In this document: positions 1 to 5,903 of the stretch, one piece after another
How the letters are laid out: each line of letters opens with the position of its first letter
Numbering within the stretch: position 1 is the first letter of the stretch
Source: Spirochaetales bacterium
GTDB taxonomy: Bacteria > Spirochaetota > Spirochaetia > SZUA-6 > DRHE01
Length of the DNA: 6,503 nt
NCBI GenBank assembly: GCA_011049745.1
Contig: DRHE01000024.1
Span: 1 to 6,503, forward strand
Reading direction: 5' to 3'
Translations under genes and position numbers: made by a program
Notes under the pieces: generated by a model
What the model was told of the DNA's origin: nothing
The model's database searches: none
What the model saw: the letters and a program-made list of their open reading frames with translations, nothing else

Positions 1-1487
1 ATTGTTTGCTCTGACTCCTCCAATTTATCAGCGAAACAGAAGATGTTCATAATCGGCCGCCAGTTCTTTGTGCCCTGGACTATTTTTTTCATCCGGTGGA
101 ATCCCCAATTCATAACAGAAAAGAGAACTCCCCACCAGACACCCTCAAGTTTATTCTGTGACTTATACTTAAAAAGCAGCATAAAAATCAGCATCTGGGA
201 AACAATAACCCCGACCCCGACCCAGACATTAAAAAAAGAAATTGCCACCATGCAGGTAACAAAACCGTAGAGCGAAATACTCCAATGACCCCTGGATGTT
301 GGACGGAAGCTGGGGTTACCGCTGATCCTTTCGAGAAATCCAGCTAAGTTAACCCATCCGTAGACTACTAAGAAACAGATACCTACCACCATCGAGGCCT
401 GGGTTACATCTCCCGACCAGATTACCGGCAGTATTATCAGGAAAGTCAGAACCGTGGCCCATCTTGGTTCCTTTCCCTTTCCGGAGAAATCCCTTTTCAA
501 AAAATTGAATAGCCTGGGCAGGATCCTGTCTTTTGCCATGGCCTGTGCTGTTCTTGGTGCAGTCATAAAGTAGGAAAGCGCTGATGAACCGGTTGCCACC
601 AGGATACCTGTGAGTATTAAATAGGGAATAAAAGGTGCCTGGGCAAAAATTGTTGAAGCTGTGGGAATCTGTCCGCCTTCTGAGGTTGAGAGAAGTTCGG
701 GCTGAATCAATGAATAGACAACGGTTATGCCAATATAAACCAGTGAAGTAATACCTATTGCCATGAAAGTTCCCTTTGGCAGTGAGCTTTTAGGGTCTTT
801 CAAGCTGCCGCTCATACCTACTCCGGCGTCAATCCCGGTAACCGCCGGGAAGAAAGCGGCAAAAGCGGCCCAGAAGCCCATACTTAAGCCGGAACCCCTC
901 AGATTCACCGAGCCGGAAAATAAGGGCAGATTATTACTGGTTAAGTTCAAAGCCGGAGCAATAAAGATTGAGCTCACCGAAACAATCAGCACAACAAATA
1001 TCACCATTTGTATTTTCACAATGAAATTGGCCCCTGCGATCCCTGTTAGAAAGGCAATTAAAGCTATGAATGTAGCTATTATCTGCTTCTGAACCAGAGG
1101 ATCAAAAGAACCAATAGCAGAATTAATAAAAGCAACCCTCTGCAGTATTTCCTGCAAAGGTTCGGCAAAACCGATTGCATAGAAGCCGATTGAAGCGGTT
1201 TGCGCTAAGAAGAGCTGAATACCTATTGAGCCCCCGAAAGCCCTACCCAGAGACCTCCTGGACACGGCATACATTCCCCCCGCCCCTATCCGTTCAATAT
1301 TGGTGGCACTGTCCGCAATGGAAAAGGCTGTTGCCAGGGTAACTGTATTGGAAAATACCACAATAGCCAGCATTTTCCACAGACCCATTACCCCGGTGAG
1401 CATGGGCAGAATCAAGAATAGAACGGCGCCGAGAATAGCTTCAAAGGAGGGTACAAAAACCCCTGAAAAGGTGTTAAATTGCTTCAT
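1..1487 (-). CDS. Cation-chloride cotransporter (SLC12/CCC family), C-terminus beyond window
   Basis: Inner-membrane secondary transporter of the APC fold, predicted to move Cl- with Na+ and/or K+. The 495 codons read are open to the window edge. The start is the ATG at 1487; an in-frame TAG lies 30 nt upstream with no other start between, and no clear Shine-Dalgarno is seen. About 12 hydrophobic segments span residues 16-440, then a soluble C-terminal domain begins with NWRP at 475-478, a family hallmark. Family motifs: ILGAVLFLILP (18-28, TM1), GGSIG (85-89) and GFYAIGFAEP (101-110, TM3), FFPAVTGI (212-219, TM6), KDPKSSLPKGT (230-240), and GSSALSYFMTAPR (300-312, TM8). Tyr103, Pro214 and Thr217 match the K+ site of NKCC1, and Ser301-Ser302 match the TM8 serines of its Na+ site. 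The TM1 Asn of NKCC1 aligns with Ala17. The N-terminus is very short and lacks the regulatory tail of animal members. The family call is firm; the ions are inferred. Confidence 0.88.
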   Translation of the reverse strand, partial: MKQFNTFSGVFVPSFEAILGAVLFLILPMLTGVMGLWKMLAIVVFSNTVTLATAFSIADSATNIERIGAGGMYAVSRRSLGRAFGGSIGIQLFLAQTASIGFYAIGFAEPLQEILQRVAFINSAIGSFDPLVQKQIIATFIALIAFLTGIAGANFIVKIQMVIFVVLIVSVSSIFIAPALNLTSNNLPLFSGSVNLRGSGLSMGFWAAFAAFFPAVTGIDAGVGMSGSLKDPKSSLPKGTFMAIGITSLVYIGITVVYSLIQPELLSTSEGGQIPTASTIFAQAPFIPYLILTGILVATGSSALSYFMTAPRTAQAMAKDRILPRLFNFLKRDFSGKGKEPRWATVLTFLIILPVIWSGDVTQASMVVGICFLVVYGWVNLAGFLERISGNPSFRPTSRGHWSISLYGFVTCMVAISFFNVWVGVGVIVSQMLIFMLLFKYKSQNKLEGVWWGVLFSVMNWGFHRMKKIVQGTKNWRPIMNIFCFADKLEESEQT

Positions 1488-1519
1488 ATAATAACCCGGT
1501 TTAAAATATTTGAGCTACC

Positions 1520-1532
1520 CGGCTTTAAGCCG
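1520..1532 (-). promoter_or_regulatory. Palindrome CGGCTTTAAGCCG in the transporter leader
   Basis: This 13-base near-perfect inverted repeat has CGGCTT and AAGCCG arms around a central T. It lies between the candidate promoter (1548-1577) and the start codon (1487). Position and symmetry fit an operator or a small leader hairpin. No T-run follows it, so it is not an intrinsic terminator. Function is inferred from position only. Confidence 0.25.
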
Positions 1533-1547
1533 ACGGCAGGCTATAGA

Positions 1548-1577
1548 AGCATACAGTTCAGCCAAATGGAAAGTCAA
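1548..1577 (-). promoter_or_regulatory. Candidate sigma70 promoter for the CCC transporter
   Basis: On the minus strand, TTGACT (1572-1577) and TATGCT (1548-1553) are separated by 18 bases. This predicts a start near 1541 and a leader of about 54 nt. It lies in the 166-base gap between the lipoprotein operon and the transporter gene, so the transporter probably has its own transcript. The -35 match is good (5/6) and the -10 match moderate (4/6). Confidence 0.45.
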
Positions 1578-1622
1578 TACGATGAAGAGCTATTTCCTGC
1601 CGAAACATTACTCTAATTGAGT

Positions 1623-1665
1623 GGGTTGCAGATTGAAATATTTCCATTCAACCCTAATTCAGGGT
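1623..1665 (-). terminator. Weak inverted repeats at the end of the lipoprotein operon
   Basis: Two overlapping inverted repeats surround the stop codon of the last lipoprotein gene. GGGTTG (1623-1628) pairs with CAACCC (1649-1654) across 20 bases, and ACCCT/AGGGT pairs at 1651-1665 across 5 bases. Neither is followed by a U-tract in the minus-strand transcript. They may give weak or factor-assisted termination or protect the 3' end; a typical intrinsic terminator is not seen. Confidence 0.25.
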
Positions 1666-2127
1666 TATGCTTTTCAGGCTCTCCAGGATCGGCTGCCGGT
1701 ATTTTGCATAAATTGTATGCTCTCCCCCTGCTTCAGCAATTGTGATCCGCTTATCGAAAATAATGATCGCAGTAAGATAAATAAAATCTTCATTGCCGTA
1801 GCGAACGCCCCACTCATAGAGCACTCCCCGTTGATTGCCCGCAGTAAATTCTTCACCATCTTTGGTAAGGAGATACCCTTCCTTTGCCAATTGGTTCTTC
1901 AGGGCCTTACTCCAGAAATCAAGATCCTTTTCCGGATAGTTATCCACACTGCGCACCCGGTAGAGCATACCCTCGGGACTGATCGCACGGTACTCAGTTT
2001 TTTTGACTGTTTCAGCAAATCCTGCAGGTTTCTTTACTTCTAAATTTGCACATGAAAATAATGAGAGACTGATTAGAAGTATCAGCACTATCAGCCCCGG
2101 CACATTCGTATATATCCCCTTAGCCAT
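1654..2127 (-). CDS. Small lipoprotein, paralogue of the C-terminal domain of the upstream DUF4349 lipoprotein
   Basis: Predicted 157-residue exported lipoprotein with no named family that I recognise. A hydrophobic signal segment (residues 10-25) ends in the lipobox LFSC, with Cys26 as the lipidated residue. The mature part (about 44-155) aligns with residues 281-380 of the first gene of the operon. Shared landmarks are SPEG against SPDG, YRVRS against RVRVSS, the FW pair followed by an NAL/KAL-type helix, a beta-rich centre (YEWGVRY against YYLVGVA), and a closing helix (ILESLKSI against VIKEAFAGF). Its ATG overlaps the stop of the preceding gene by one base (TAATG). A strong Shine-Dalgarno, AGGAAGG at 2134-2140 with 6-base spacing, supports this start. 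Operon membership and lipidation are well supported; the function is unknown. Confidence 0.82.
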   Translation of the reverse strand: MAKGIYTNVPGLIVLILLISLSLFSCANLEVKKPAGFAETVKKTEYRAISPEGMLYRVRSVDNYPEKDLDFWSKALKNQLAKEGYLLTKDGEEFTAGNQRGVLYEWGVRYGNEDFIYLTAIIIFDKRITIAEAGGEHTIYAKYRQPILESLKSITLN

Positions 2128-2729
2128 TAAAAACCTTCCTGCATTAGCTTGTAAAAATCAATTGTATTTATCCAGTCAAAGGAGGATGGTATATCCTGGG
2201 GTAGGGACTGTTCCCTGAAACTTAAATATATTTCCCCCCGGGCCAGCCGCCGGTCGGTATTCAGCTTGCGCAAGGTTCCTTTAAGACTTTCTATTTCCTG
2301 GAGCAGTGCATTAACCTCCCGCTCAATTGCCAGGGTGCCTGCTACATCCGCCCGGTCAATAAAGGATAAATTTTTCTTCAGTATTGATTCCCTGCTGCGA
2401 ATACCCGATTGCAGGCCCAGGATTTGCTCTCTAAGGTCTACAGCTCCAGGTGTTATCTCAATTATCCTTTCTGAAATATCAGCAAACAGCTCACGCAGAC
2501 CTTTAATCTCATTGAAAGGGAAGCGAATCACTACCTGATTTTCAGATTTAAGCAGAAAATAGCCTCCCTTTGACTCGGCCCACCGTGATATCAGGTCACC
2601 GCTCTCTGCCGGATCAGCAACCAGCAGGGTTGCCCGTAAATGGTGGTACAGGAAATTATCCGCCTCTTCAGCCGGTAGGATTGAACCGGGAACAATGTTT
2701 ATCAACAATATGCAAAGCAGCAATTTCAT
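2127..2729 (-). CDS. Secreted DUF4349-like coiled-coil protein
   Basis: Predicted 200-residue exported protein. Residues 1-20 form a signal peptide without a lipobox cysteine at its end (GSILPAEE), so it should be released outside the membrane rather than lipidated. Residues 33-172 follow the DUF4349 pattern: a first strand (ATLLVAD), a helix ending in GGY (55-57), the strand VVIRFPFNEI (66-75), a long helical hairpin (about 97-160), and a last strand (GEIYLSF). It lacks the dVTeYxDL signature seen in the upstream paralogue; the same place reads PGAVDLREQI. The segment SSFDWINTIDFY (182-193) matches PFYWIANLRPLY in the paralogue, so homology extends past the usual domain end. No C-terminal membrane anchor is visible. 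A TAAGGT Shine-Dalgarno overlaps the stop of the previous gene, 7 bases before the ATG. The start and family are well supported; the role is unknown. Confidence 0.82.
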   Translation of the reverse strand: MKLLLCILLINIVPGSILPAEEADNFLYHHLRATLLVADPAESGDLISRWAESKGGYFLLKSENQVVIRFPFNEIKGLRELFADISERIIEITPGAVDLREQILGLQSGIRSRESILKKNLSFIDRADVAGTLAIEREVNALLQEIESLKGTLRKLNTDRRLARGEIYLSFREQSLPQDIPSSFDWINTIDFYKLMQEGF

Positions 2730-2734
2730 TATTA

Positions 2735-3895
2735 TTACCTTAATCCGAATCCGGCAAATGCCTCTTTTATCACATCAATATTCTCCTTGAATATAGCTTC
2801 ATCGGGGAAGAAGACCTCAATTACAAAGAGAGTCTCCTGCTCTACAGCCACACCAACCAGATAATAGAAAGGTTTTCTGTCCTTACTGAGGAACAAAACA
2901 GCTTGAACATCTTCAAATTCCAATTCCTCAGTTTCCCGGTAAAATTTACCCAGGTGAAAGGAAAGAGCATTCTGCCAGAATAAAGAATCACCTTCAGGCT
3001 GATTTTCAGTACTGCTCACACGCACCCTGATCCCGTCCGGGCTTTCAGCGCGAAAAATGCGCTCACCTGTAAAAACAGCAAAATCATCACTCAACTCAAA
3101 ATCTATCTTGCCTTTAAGCTCGCCAAGGCTCGGGTAGAGGGGCCGGAGGTTTGCGATCCAGTAAAAAGGAATACTCTGCCGGTCCTGCTCCTCAACAGGG
3201 AGCCTGGGAACCAGCTCAATTGTTATACGCGAGAAAGCGATCTGCCTCTCTAAGAGTTCCAGGGTAAGTTTTATCCGTTCTATCTCTTCAGTGAGTCTCT
3301 TGATCTCTCTTAAGATACTGAGCCGCTCTTTAACATCATCAGTTTTCTCTAACAGGACATATAGCCTTGTCCGGGTTTTTTCCGCAATTTCCAGTCTGAC
3401 GGCGAGATCTCGGAAATATTCGGTGACATCATAGGTCTCAATTGATTTATTGATTATCTCGCCGAGTTTGAGAATGGCGCTGAAAATGATGTCAAAACTC
3501 TCAGCAGGAATACGGATAATAATGGTGCTCTCATAAACCGATTCAACATAGCCGCCGCTTTCTTCAGCAATACGAGATATATTCTCCTTCTGTTCTTCAA
3601 CATCATCTACCATTAAACGGGAATAGCCTGAGTAAATACGTTTTCGCTGCTCGGCTTTTTCCGGAGGAGAAGCGCCCGGAGAAACCTCTGCGGGAGTAGA
3701 ATCCGGCATCTCAGCGCCGGAAGAATCCAATGACCTGCCGGGGGCAGCTGATTTTGCCATTTCCGGCGCCGCAGGCACTTCTTTGCTATAGACACCTTCC
3801 CTTTTATATTCCTCGACTCCCTTTGTCCCGCCACAGCCGAACAACAGGAGGAATAAGAGTAGGAAAGGTAGATATCTAAATTGGGAAAGCTTCAT
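2735..3895 (-). CDS. DUF4349 lipoprotein with extra C-terminal domain
   Basis: Predicted 386-residue lipoprotein, first gene of a three-gene operon. The ATG at 3895 gives a short basic N-terminus, a hydrophobic core (9-19) and the lipobox LFGC with Cys21. A longer reading from TTG at 3931 adds 12 residues that spoil the signal peptide and has no ribosome site. Residues 22-86 are a Pro/Ala/Ser/Glu-rich linker. Residues 87-230 are a DUF4349 domain: strand RLMVDD, GGYVES (114-119), IIIRIP (125-130), DVTEYFRDL (156-164), a coiled-coil pair (about 165-222), and the strand SRITIELVP. Residues 281-386 form a separate alpha/beta domain with SPDG (285-288) and FW (306-307). DUF4349 proteins commonly end in a membrane helix; here that end is replaced by the second domain. 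The next two genes are paralogues of the two halves. Biochemical role unknown. Confidence 0.85.
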   Translation of the reverse strand: MKLSQFRYLPFLLLFLLLFGCGGTKGVEEYKREGVYSKEVPAAPEMAKSAAPGRSLDSSGAEMPDSTPAEVSPGASPPEKAEQRKRIYSGYSRLMVDDVEEQKENISRIAEESGGYVESVYESTIIIRIPAESFDIIFSAILKLGEIINKSIETYDVTEYFRDLAVRLEIAEKTRTRLYVLLEKTDDVKERLSILREIKRLTEEIERIKLTLELLERQIAFSRITIELVPRLPVEEQDRQSIPFYWIANLRPLYPSLGELKGKIDFELSDDFAVFTGERIFRAESPDGIRVRVSSTENQPEGDSLFWQNALSFHLGKFYRETEELEFEDVQAVLFLSKDRKPFYYLVGVAVEQETLFVIEVFFPDEAIFKENIDVIKEAFAGFGLR

Positions 3896-3903
3896 TATTT
3901 TAT

Positions 3904-3931
3904 AGTATAGAGCTTTACTAACATTCTGCAA
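3904..3931 (-). promoter_or_regulatory. Candidate promoter giving a near-leaderless lipoprotein mRNA
   Basis: On the minus strand, TATACT (3904-3909, 5/6 match) lies 16 bases after TTGCAG (3926-3931, 3/6 match). Transcription would start within a few bases of the ATG at 3895, leaving almost no leader, which agrees with the absence of a Shine-Dalgarno before that ATG. A rival -10 element, TAGAAT (3936-3941), would give a leader of about 35 nt but has no convincing -35. Confidence 0.4.
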
Positions 3932-3934
3932 GCA

Positions 3935-3957
3935 GATTCTAACCAGGGCTCAGAATC
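3935..3957. promoter_or_regulatory. Inverted repeat GATTCT-N11-AGAATC in the divergent intergenic region
   Basis: Perfect 6-base arms (3935-3940 and 3952-3957) with an 11-base spacer lie between the divergent lipoprotein operon and the HAD gene. The left arm overlaps a possible minus-strand -10 element (TAGAAT). It could be a dimeric regulator site or chance; one copy only is seen. Confidence 0.25.
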
Positions 3958-3990
3958 CGTCGAACGTGAACCGTTTATGGAAAAATAGAC

Positions 3991-4019
3991 TTCAATTTCC
4001 CGGTCTTTTCCTGTAGTAT
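3991..4019 (+). promoter_or_regulatory. Weak candidate promoter for the HAD gene
   Basis: TTCAAT (3991-3996) and TAGTAT (4014-4019) are separated by 17 bases. The predicted start, near 4026, would fall just before the Shine-Dalgarno. Both boxes are only partial matches. Confidence 0.25.
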
Positions 4020-4026
4020 CCGCCAT

Positions 4027-4032
4027 AAGGAG
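4027..4032 (+). promoter_or_regulatory. Ribosome binding site AAGGAG that fixes a TTG start
   Basis: AAGGAG stands 7 bases before TTG at 4040. No ATG is found at a suitable distance, and the reading frame reaches the catalytic Asp only ten codons later, so the TTG is chosen as the start of the HAD protein. Confidence 0.75.
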
Positions 4033-4039
4033 TTTAATT

Positions 4040-4714
4040 TTGGCGCTGAAATATAAATGCCTGATCCTTGATCATGACGATACCGCTGTTGACAGTACCT
4101 CCCTTATCCATCACCCGGCTCATCTTGAGGCCATGAAAATACTGCGGCCCGGTCTGGCGCCGCTGAATTTAAAAGGCTGGTTCCTGAAGAATTTTGATCC
4201 GGGGATCATGCCCTATCTGACGGAAGAGCTTAACCTAACCCGCAGTGAACTGGAGGAGGAGTTCAATATCTGGAGGTCCTTTACTTCAAGCCGCATCCCT
4301 CATTTCTATCCCGGTTTCCTGGAGGTGCTGCAACGCTATCGGGAAAAGGGCGGACTGTTAGCTGTTGTTTCCCATTCCCAGGAAGATCTTATAAGACGTG
4401 ATTACAAATACAATTCTGCGTCAGCCCCGTTGATGCCCGATATTATCTACGGCTGGGTTGATGATCACAGCAAGAGGAAACCCAGTCCCTGGCCTGTACA
4501 TCAGATCCTTGATAAATTCCAACTGCGCCCGGAAGAGGTCCTGATTATCGATGATCTCAAACCGGGTGTGCAGATGTCCAGGGCTGTCGGAGCGGCTGTC
4601 GCAGCCGCAGGTTGGGGCCATGACATTACCGAGATTCGAGAATATATGACTGAGAATTGTCTGGCATATTTTAAAACTGTTGAGGATTTCGCAGCTTTTA
4701 TCTTTGAGTCCTGA
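4040..4714 (+). CDS. HAD-superfamily hydrolase (phosphoglycolate-phosphatase-like)
   Basis: Predicted 224-residue cytoplasmic phosphatase of the haloacid dehalogenase superfamily; the substrate is unknown. All four motifs are present: motif I LDHDDT (10-15), with Asp11 as nucleophile and Asp13 as acid/base; motif II VVSHS, with Ser111; motif III KRKPSP, with Lys147; and motif IV IIDDLKPG, with Asp171-Asp172. The helical cap lies between residues about 18 and 90. Motif I has Asp14 where most phosphatases have Gly (DxDGT). From memory, DHDDT, SHS, RDY, IYGW and AGWGH are shared by an uncharacterised subfamily common in clostridial anaerobes; I cannot confirm this here. The TTG start is supported by AAGGAG. 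The gene is alone on its strand, divergent from the lipoprotein operon and convergent with the URO-D-like gene, so the context gives no substrate. Fold and catalytic class are firm. Confidence 0.88.
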   Translation: MALKYKCLILDHDDTAVDSTSLIHHPAHLEAMKILRPGLAPLNLKGWFLKNFDPGIMPYLTEELNLTRSELEEEFNIWRSFTSSRIPHFYPGFLEVLQRYREKGGLLAVVSHSQEDLIRRDYKYNSASAPLMPDIIYGWVDDHSKRKPSPWPVHQILDKFQLRPEEVLIIDDLKPGVQMSRAVGAAVAAAGWGHDITEIREYMTENCLAYFKTVEDFAAFIFES

Positions 4715-4730
4715 TCCCTATTTAAGCGCT

Positions 4731-4761
4731 AAAGCAATTCCAGTGACTTTAGAACTGCTTT
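4731..4761. terminator. Hairpin between convergent genes, possible bidirectional terminator
   Basis: AAAGCAATTC (4731-4740) and GAACTGCTTT (4752-4761) form a 10-base stem around an 11-base loop. There is one A-C mismatch in the plus-strand RNA; the same position is a G-U pair in the minus-strand RNA. It sits in the 70-base gap between the stop codons of the HAD gene and the URO-D-like gene. The following T-run is only three bases on each side and the stem is A/T-rich, so termination strength is uncertain. Confidence 0.45.
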
Positions 4762-4784
4762 CACCTGATTGTAAAGGGAATTTG

Positions 4785-5903
4785 CTAAACCCCTTTTGTC
4801 AGTCTGTGCCATAGGCGTACCAGATTTTTCTTTTCAGTCGGGCTTTTAGGGCAATAATCAGATACTAAAATTAGCTTTACACTATATTTCCTGCAATAAT
4901 AAGCCATTCTTTCTAAATAGCCGTGGCCATCTTCATTCTCTTCCATAGCCAGTGCGCCGAAATAGACCGTGCCCGTTCTACCAAGGATTGAAAACAACTC
5001 ATCGAGATCATAAGCTTCCGGATTCCCAAGATTGAGAGTAGATATTTCCCGCAACTCACAAATCATTTTAAGAAAAGTGTCATGCTTACCGCAGTAGTGC
5101 ATGAATCCTCTGTTAAATGGTTTAATGGCTTTAATGATGTATGGCAGGCAAAACTCCCGGATCATCTCTTCCGAGATCAGGGTGCAGCTGTCCTCCGAGA
5201 TACGCGCTCCGGTATCCGGGAACCACACACCGGCGGGCATGCCGTGACCGTGAACCATCGAACCCGGTGATTCTCCTAATAATTCCTTGAAGAGACAAGT
5301 TGCACTTAGAAATAGCTCAAGACTCTTATGCTGAATTTGGTGAACCTGCCCTGCCCGGTCGCTGAGCATAATAAAAATATCAGTCCCTATGAGAATGTGG
5401 GAGAGGTCAAAAATACCCTGAGTATCCGGTACATAGGGATAGATTTCAGGGTTTATGAGATTTTTTCTCTGTCTCTTTTGAAAGAGGGTATAAAACTCTT
5501 TGGCAGCGAGCACTTCATTATTATTGATATCTTTCCTGGTAATTTGCTCCTTCATGTCAAGGAATTCTTCAGCAGATAGATGATTCTTGATCCAGGGATG
5601 TAGATCGGGCTGTACGACGATCTCTATGCCTAATCCACTGGGCAGCAGTGTCGTTCCGAGATCCGACCGGACAACAGGTATTCCGTCATCGATAAGGTCC
5701 ATATGGGGTTCGACCTCTATAAGGCTTTCCGCCAAAAGCTTTTCAACATCCTCATGCTGCTCAACCAGATTATATTTTATATAAGTTTTGCCCTTTGCCA
5801 GATGAGGCCTTGTAAAGAGAATAGGAAAGGGTCCGTCACCCTGCCAAAAATCCTCAAAAAAATGGAATTTCTTTTTAAGCCCATCCAGTTTATCCACTAT
5901 CAT
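4785..5903 (-). CDS. URO-D-fold protein, probable zinc methyltransferase-like
   Basis: Predicted 372-residue cytoplasmic protein of the uroporphyrinogen decarboxylase (URO-D/MtaA/CmuA) superfamily, near full family length. Family landmarks are ISEEMIREFCLPY (243-255), MHYCG (268-272), the strand STLNLGNPEAYDLDEL (288-303), and a late strand KLILVSDYC (343-351). The N-terminal RQAGRY-type motif of true HemE is absent, so heme synthesis is unlikely. His269, Cys271 and Cys351 reproduce the H-x-C...C spacing of the zinc site in corrinoid-dependent methyltransferases such as MtaA, which suggests methyl transfer or another zinc-dependent reaction. The substrate is unknown and no corrinoid protein gene is in view. 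The ATG at 5903 overlaps the end of the upstream aldolase-family gene by 14 bases; no strong Shine-Dalgarno is seen, so translation is probably coupled. The superfamily call is good; the enzyme activity is inferred. Confidence 0.78.
   Translation of the reverse strand: MIVDKLDGLKKKFHFFEDFWQGDGPFPILFTRPHLAKGKTYIKYNLVEQHEDVEKLLAESLIEVEPHMDLIDDGIPVVRSDLGTTLLPSGLGIEIVVQPDLHPWIKNHLSAEEFLDMKEQITRKDINNNEVLAAKEFYTLFQKRQRKNLINPEIYPYVPDTQGIFDLSHILIGTDIFIMLSDRAGQVHQIQHKSLELFLSATCLFKELLGESPGSMVHGHGMPAGVWFPDTGARISEDSCTLISEEMIREFCLPYIIKAIKPFNRGFMHYCGKHDTFLKMICELREISTLNLGNPEAYDLDELFSILGRTGTVYFGALAMEENEDGHGYLERMAYYCRKYSVKLILVSDYCPKSPTEKKNLVRLWHRLTKGV

Noticed and set aside
208..230. Short tandem CCCCGA-type repeat
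   Set aside because: It only encodes a Val-Gly-rich stretch in a membrane helix of the transporter and consists of two to three units, which is expected from codon choice.
43..270. Plus-strand open frame of 75 codons at the left edge
   Set aside because: It is antisense to the region of the cotransporter running from TM12 into the C-terminal domain (NWRP motif), which is clearly the coding strand.
763..1092. Plus-strand open frame of 109 codons
   Set aside because: It lies antisense within the cotransporter gene, whose minus-strand frame carries clear family motifs throughout; the plus-strand translation resembles no family and has no ribosome site that I can see.
1488..1653. Riboswitch or small RNA in the gap upstream of the transporter
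   Set aside because: The leader predicted from the promoter is only about 54 bases with one small palindrome, and I recognise no known riboswitch core.
1621..2043. Plus-strand open frame of 140 codons opposite the small lipoprotein
   Set aside because: The minus-strand frame has a lipobox, a strong Shine-Dalgarno, coupling to the preceding gene and a paralogue in the same operon; the plus frame has none of these.
3896..3931. N-terminal extension of the first lipoprotein from TTG at 3931
   Set aside because: It adds 12 residues before the signal peptide, has no ribosome site and overlaps candidate promoter elements; the ATG at 3895 gives a normal lipoprotein signal.
4785..5903. Annotation as HemE (heme biosynthesis)
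   Set aside because: The arginine-rich N-terminal substrate motif of HemE is missing, and the His-x-Cys with a distant Cys fits the zinc methyltransferase branch of the superfamily.
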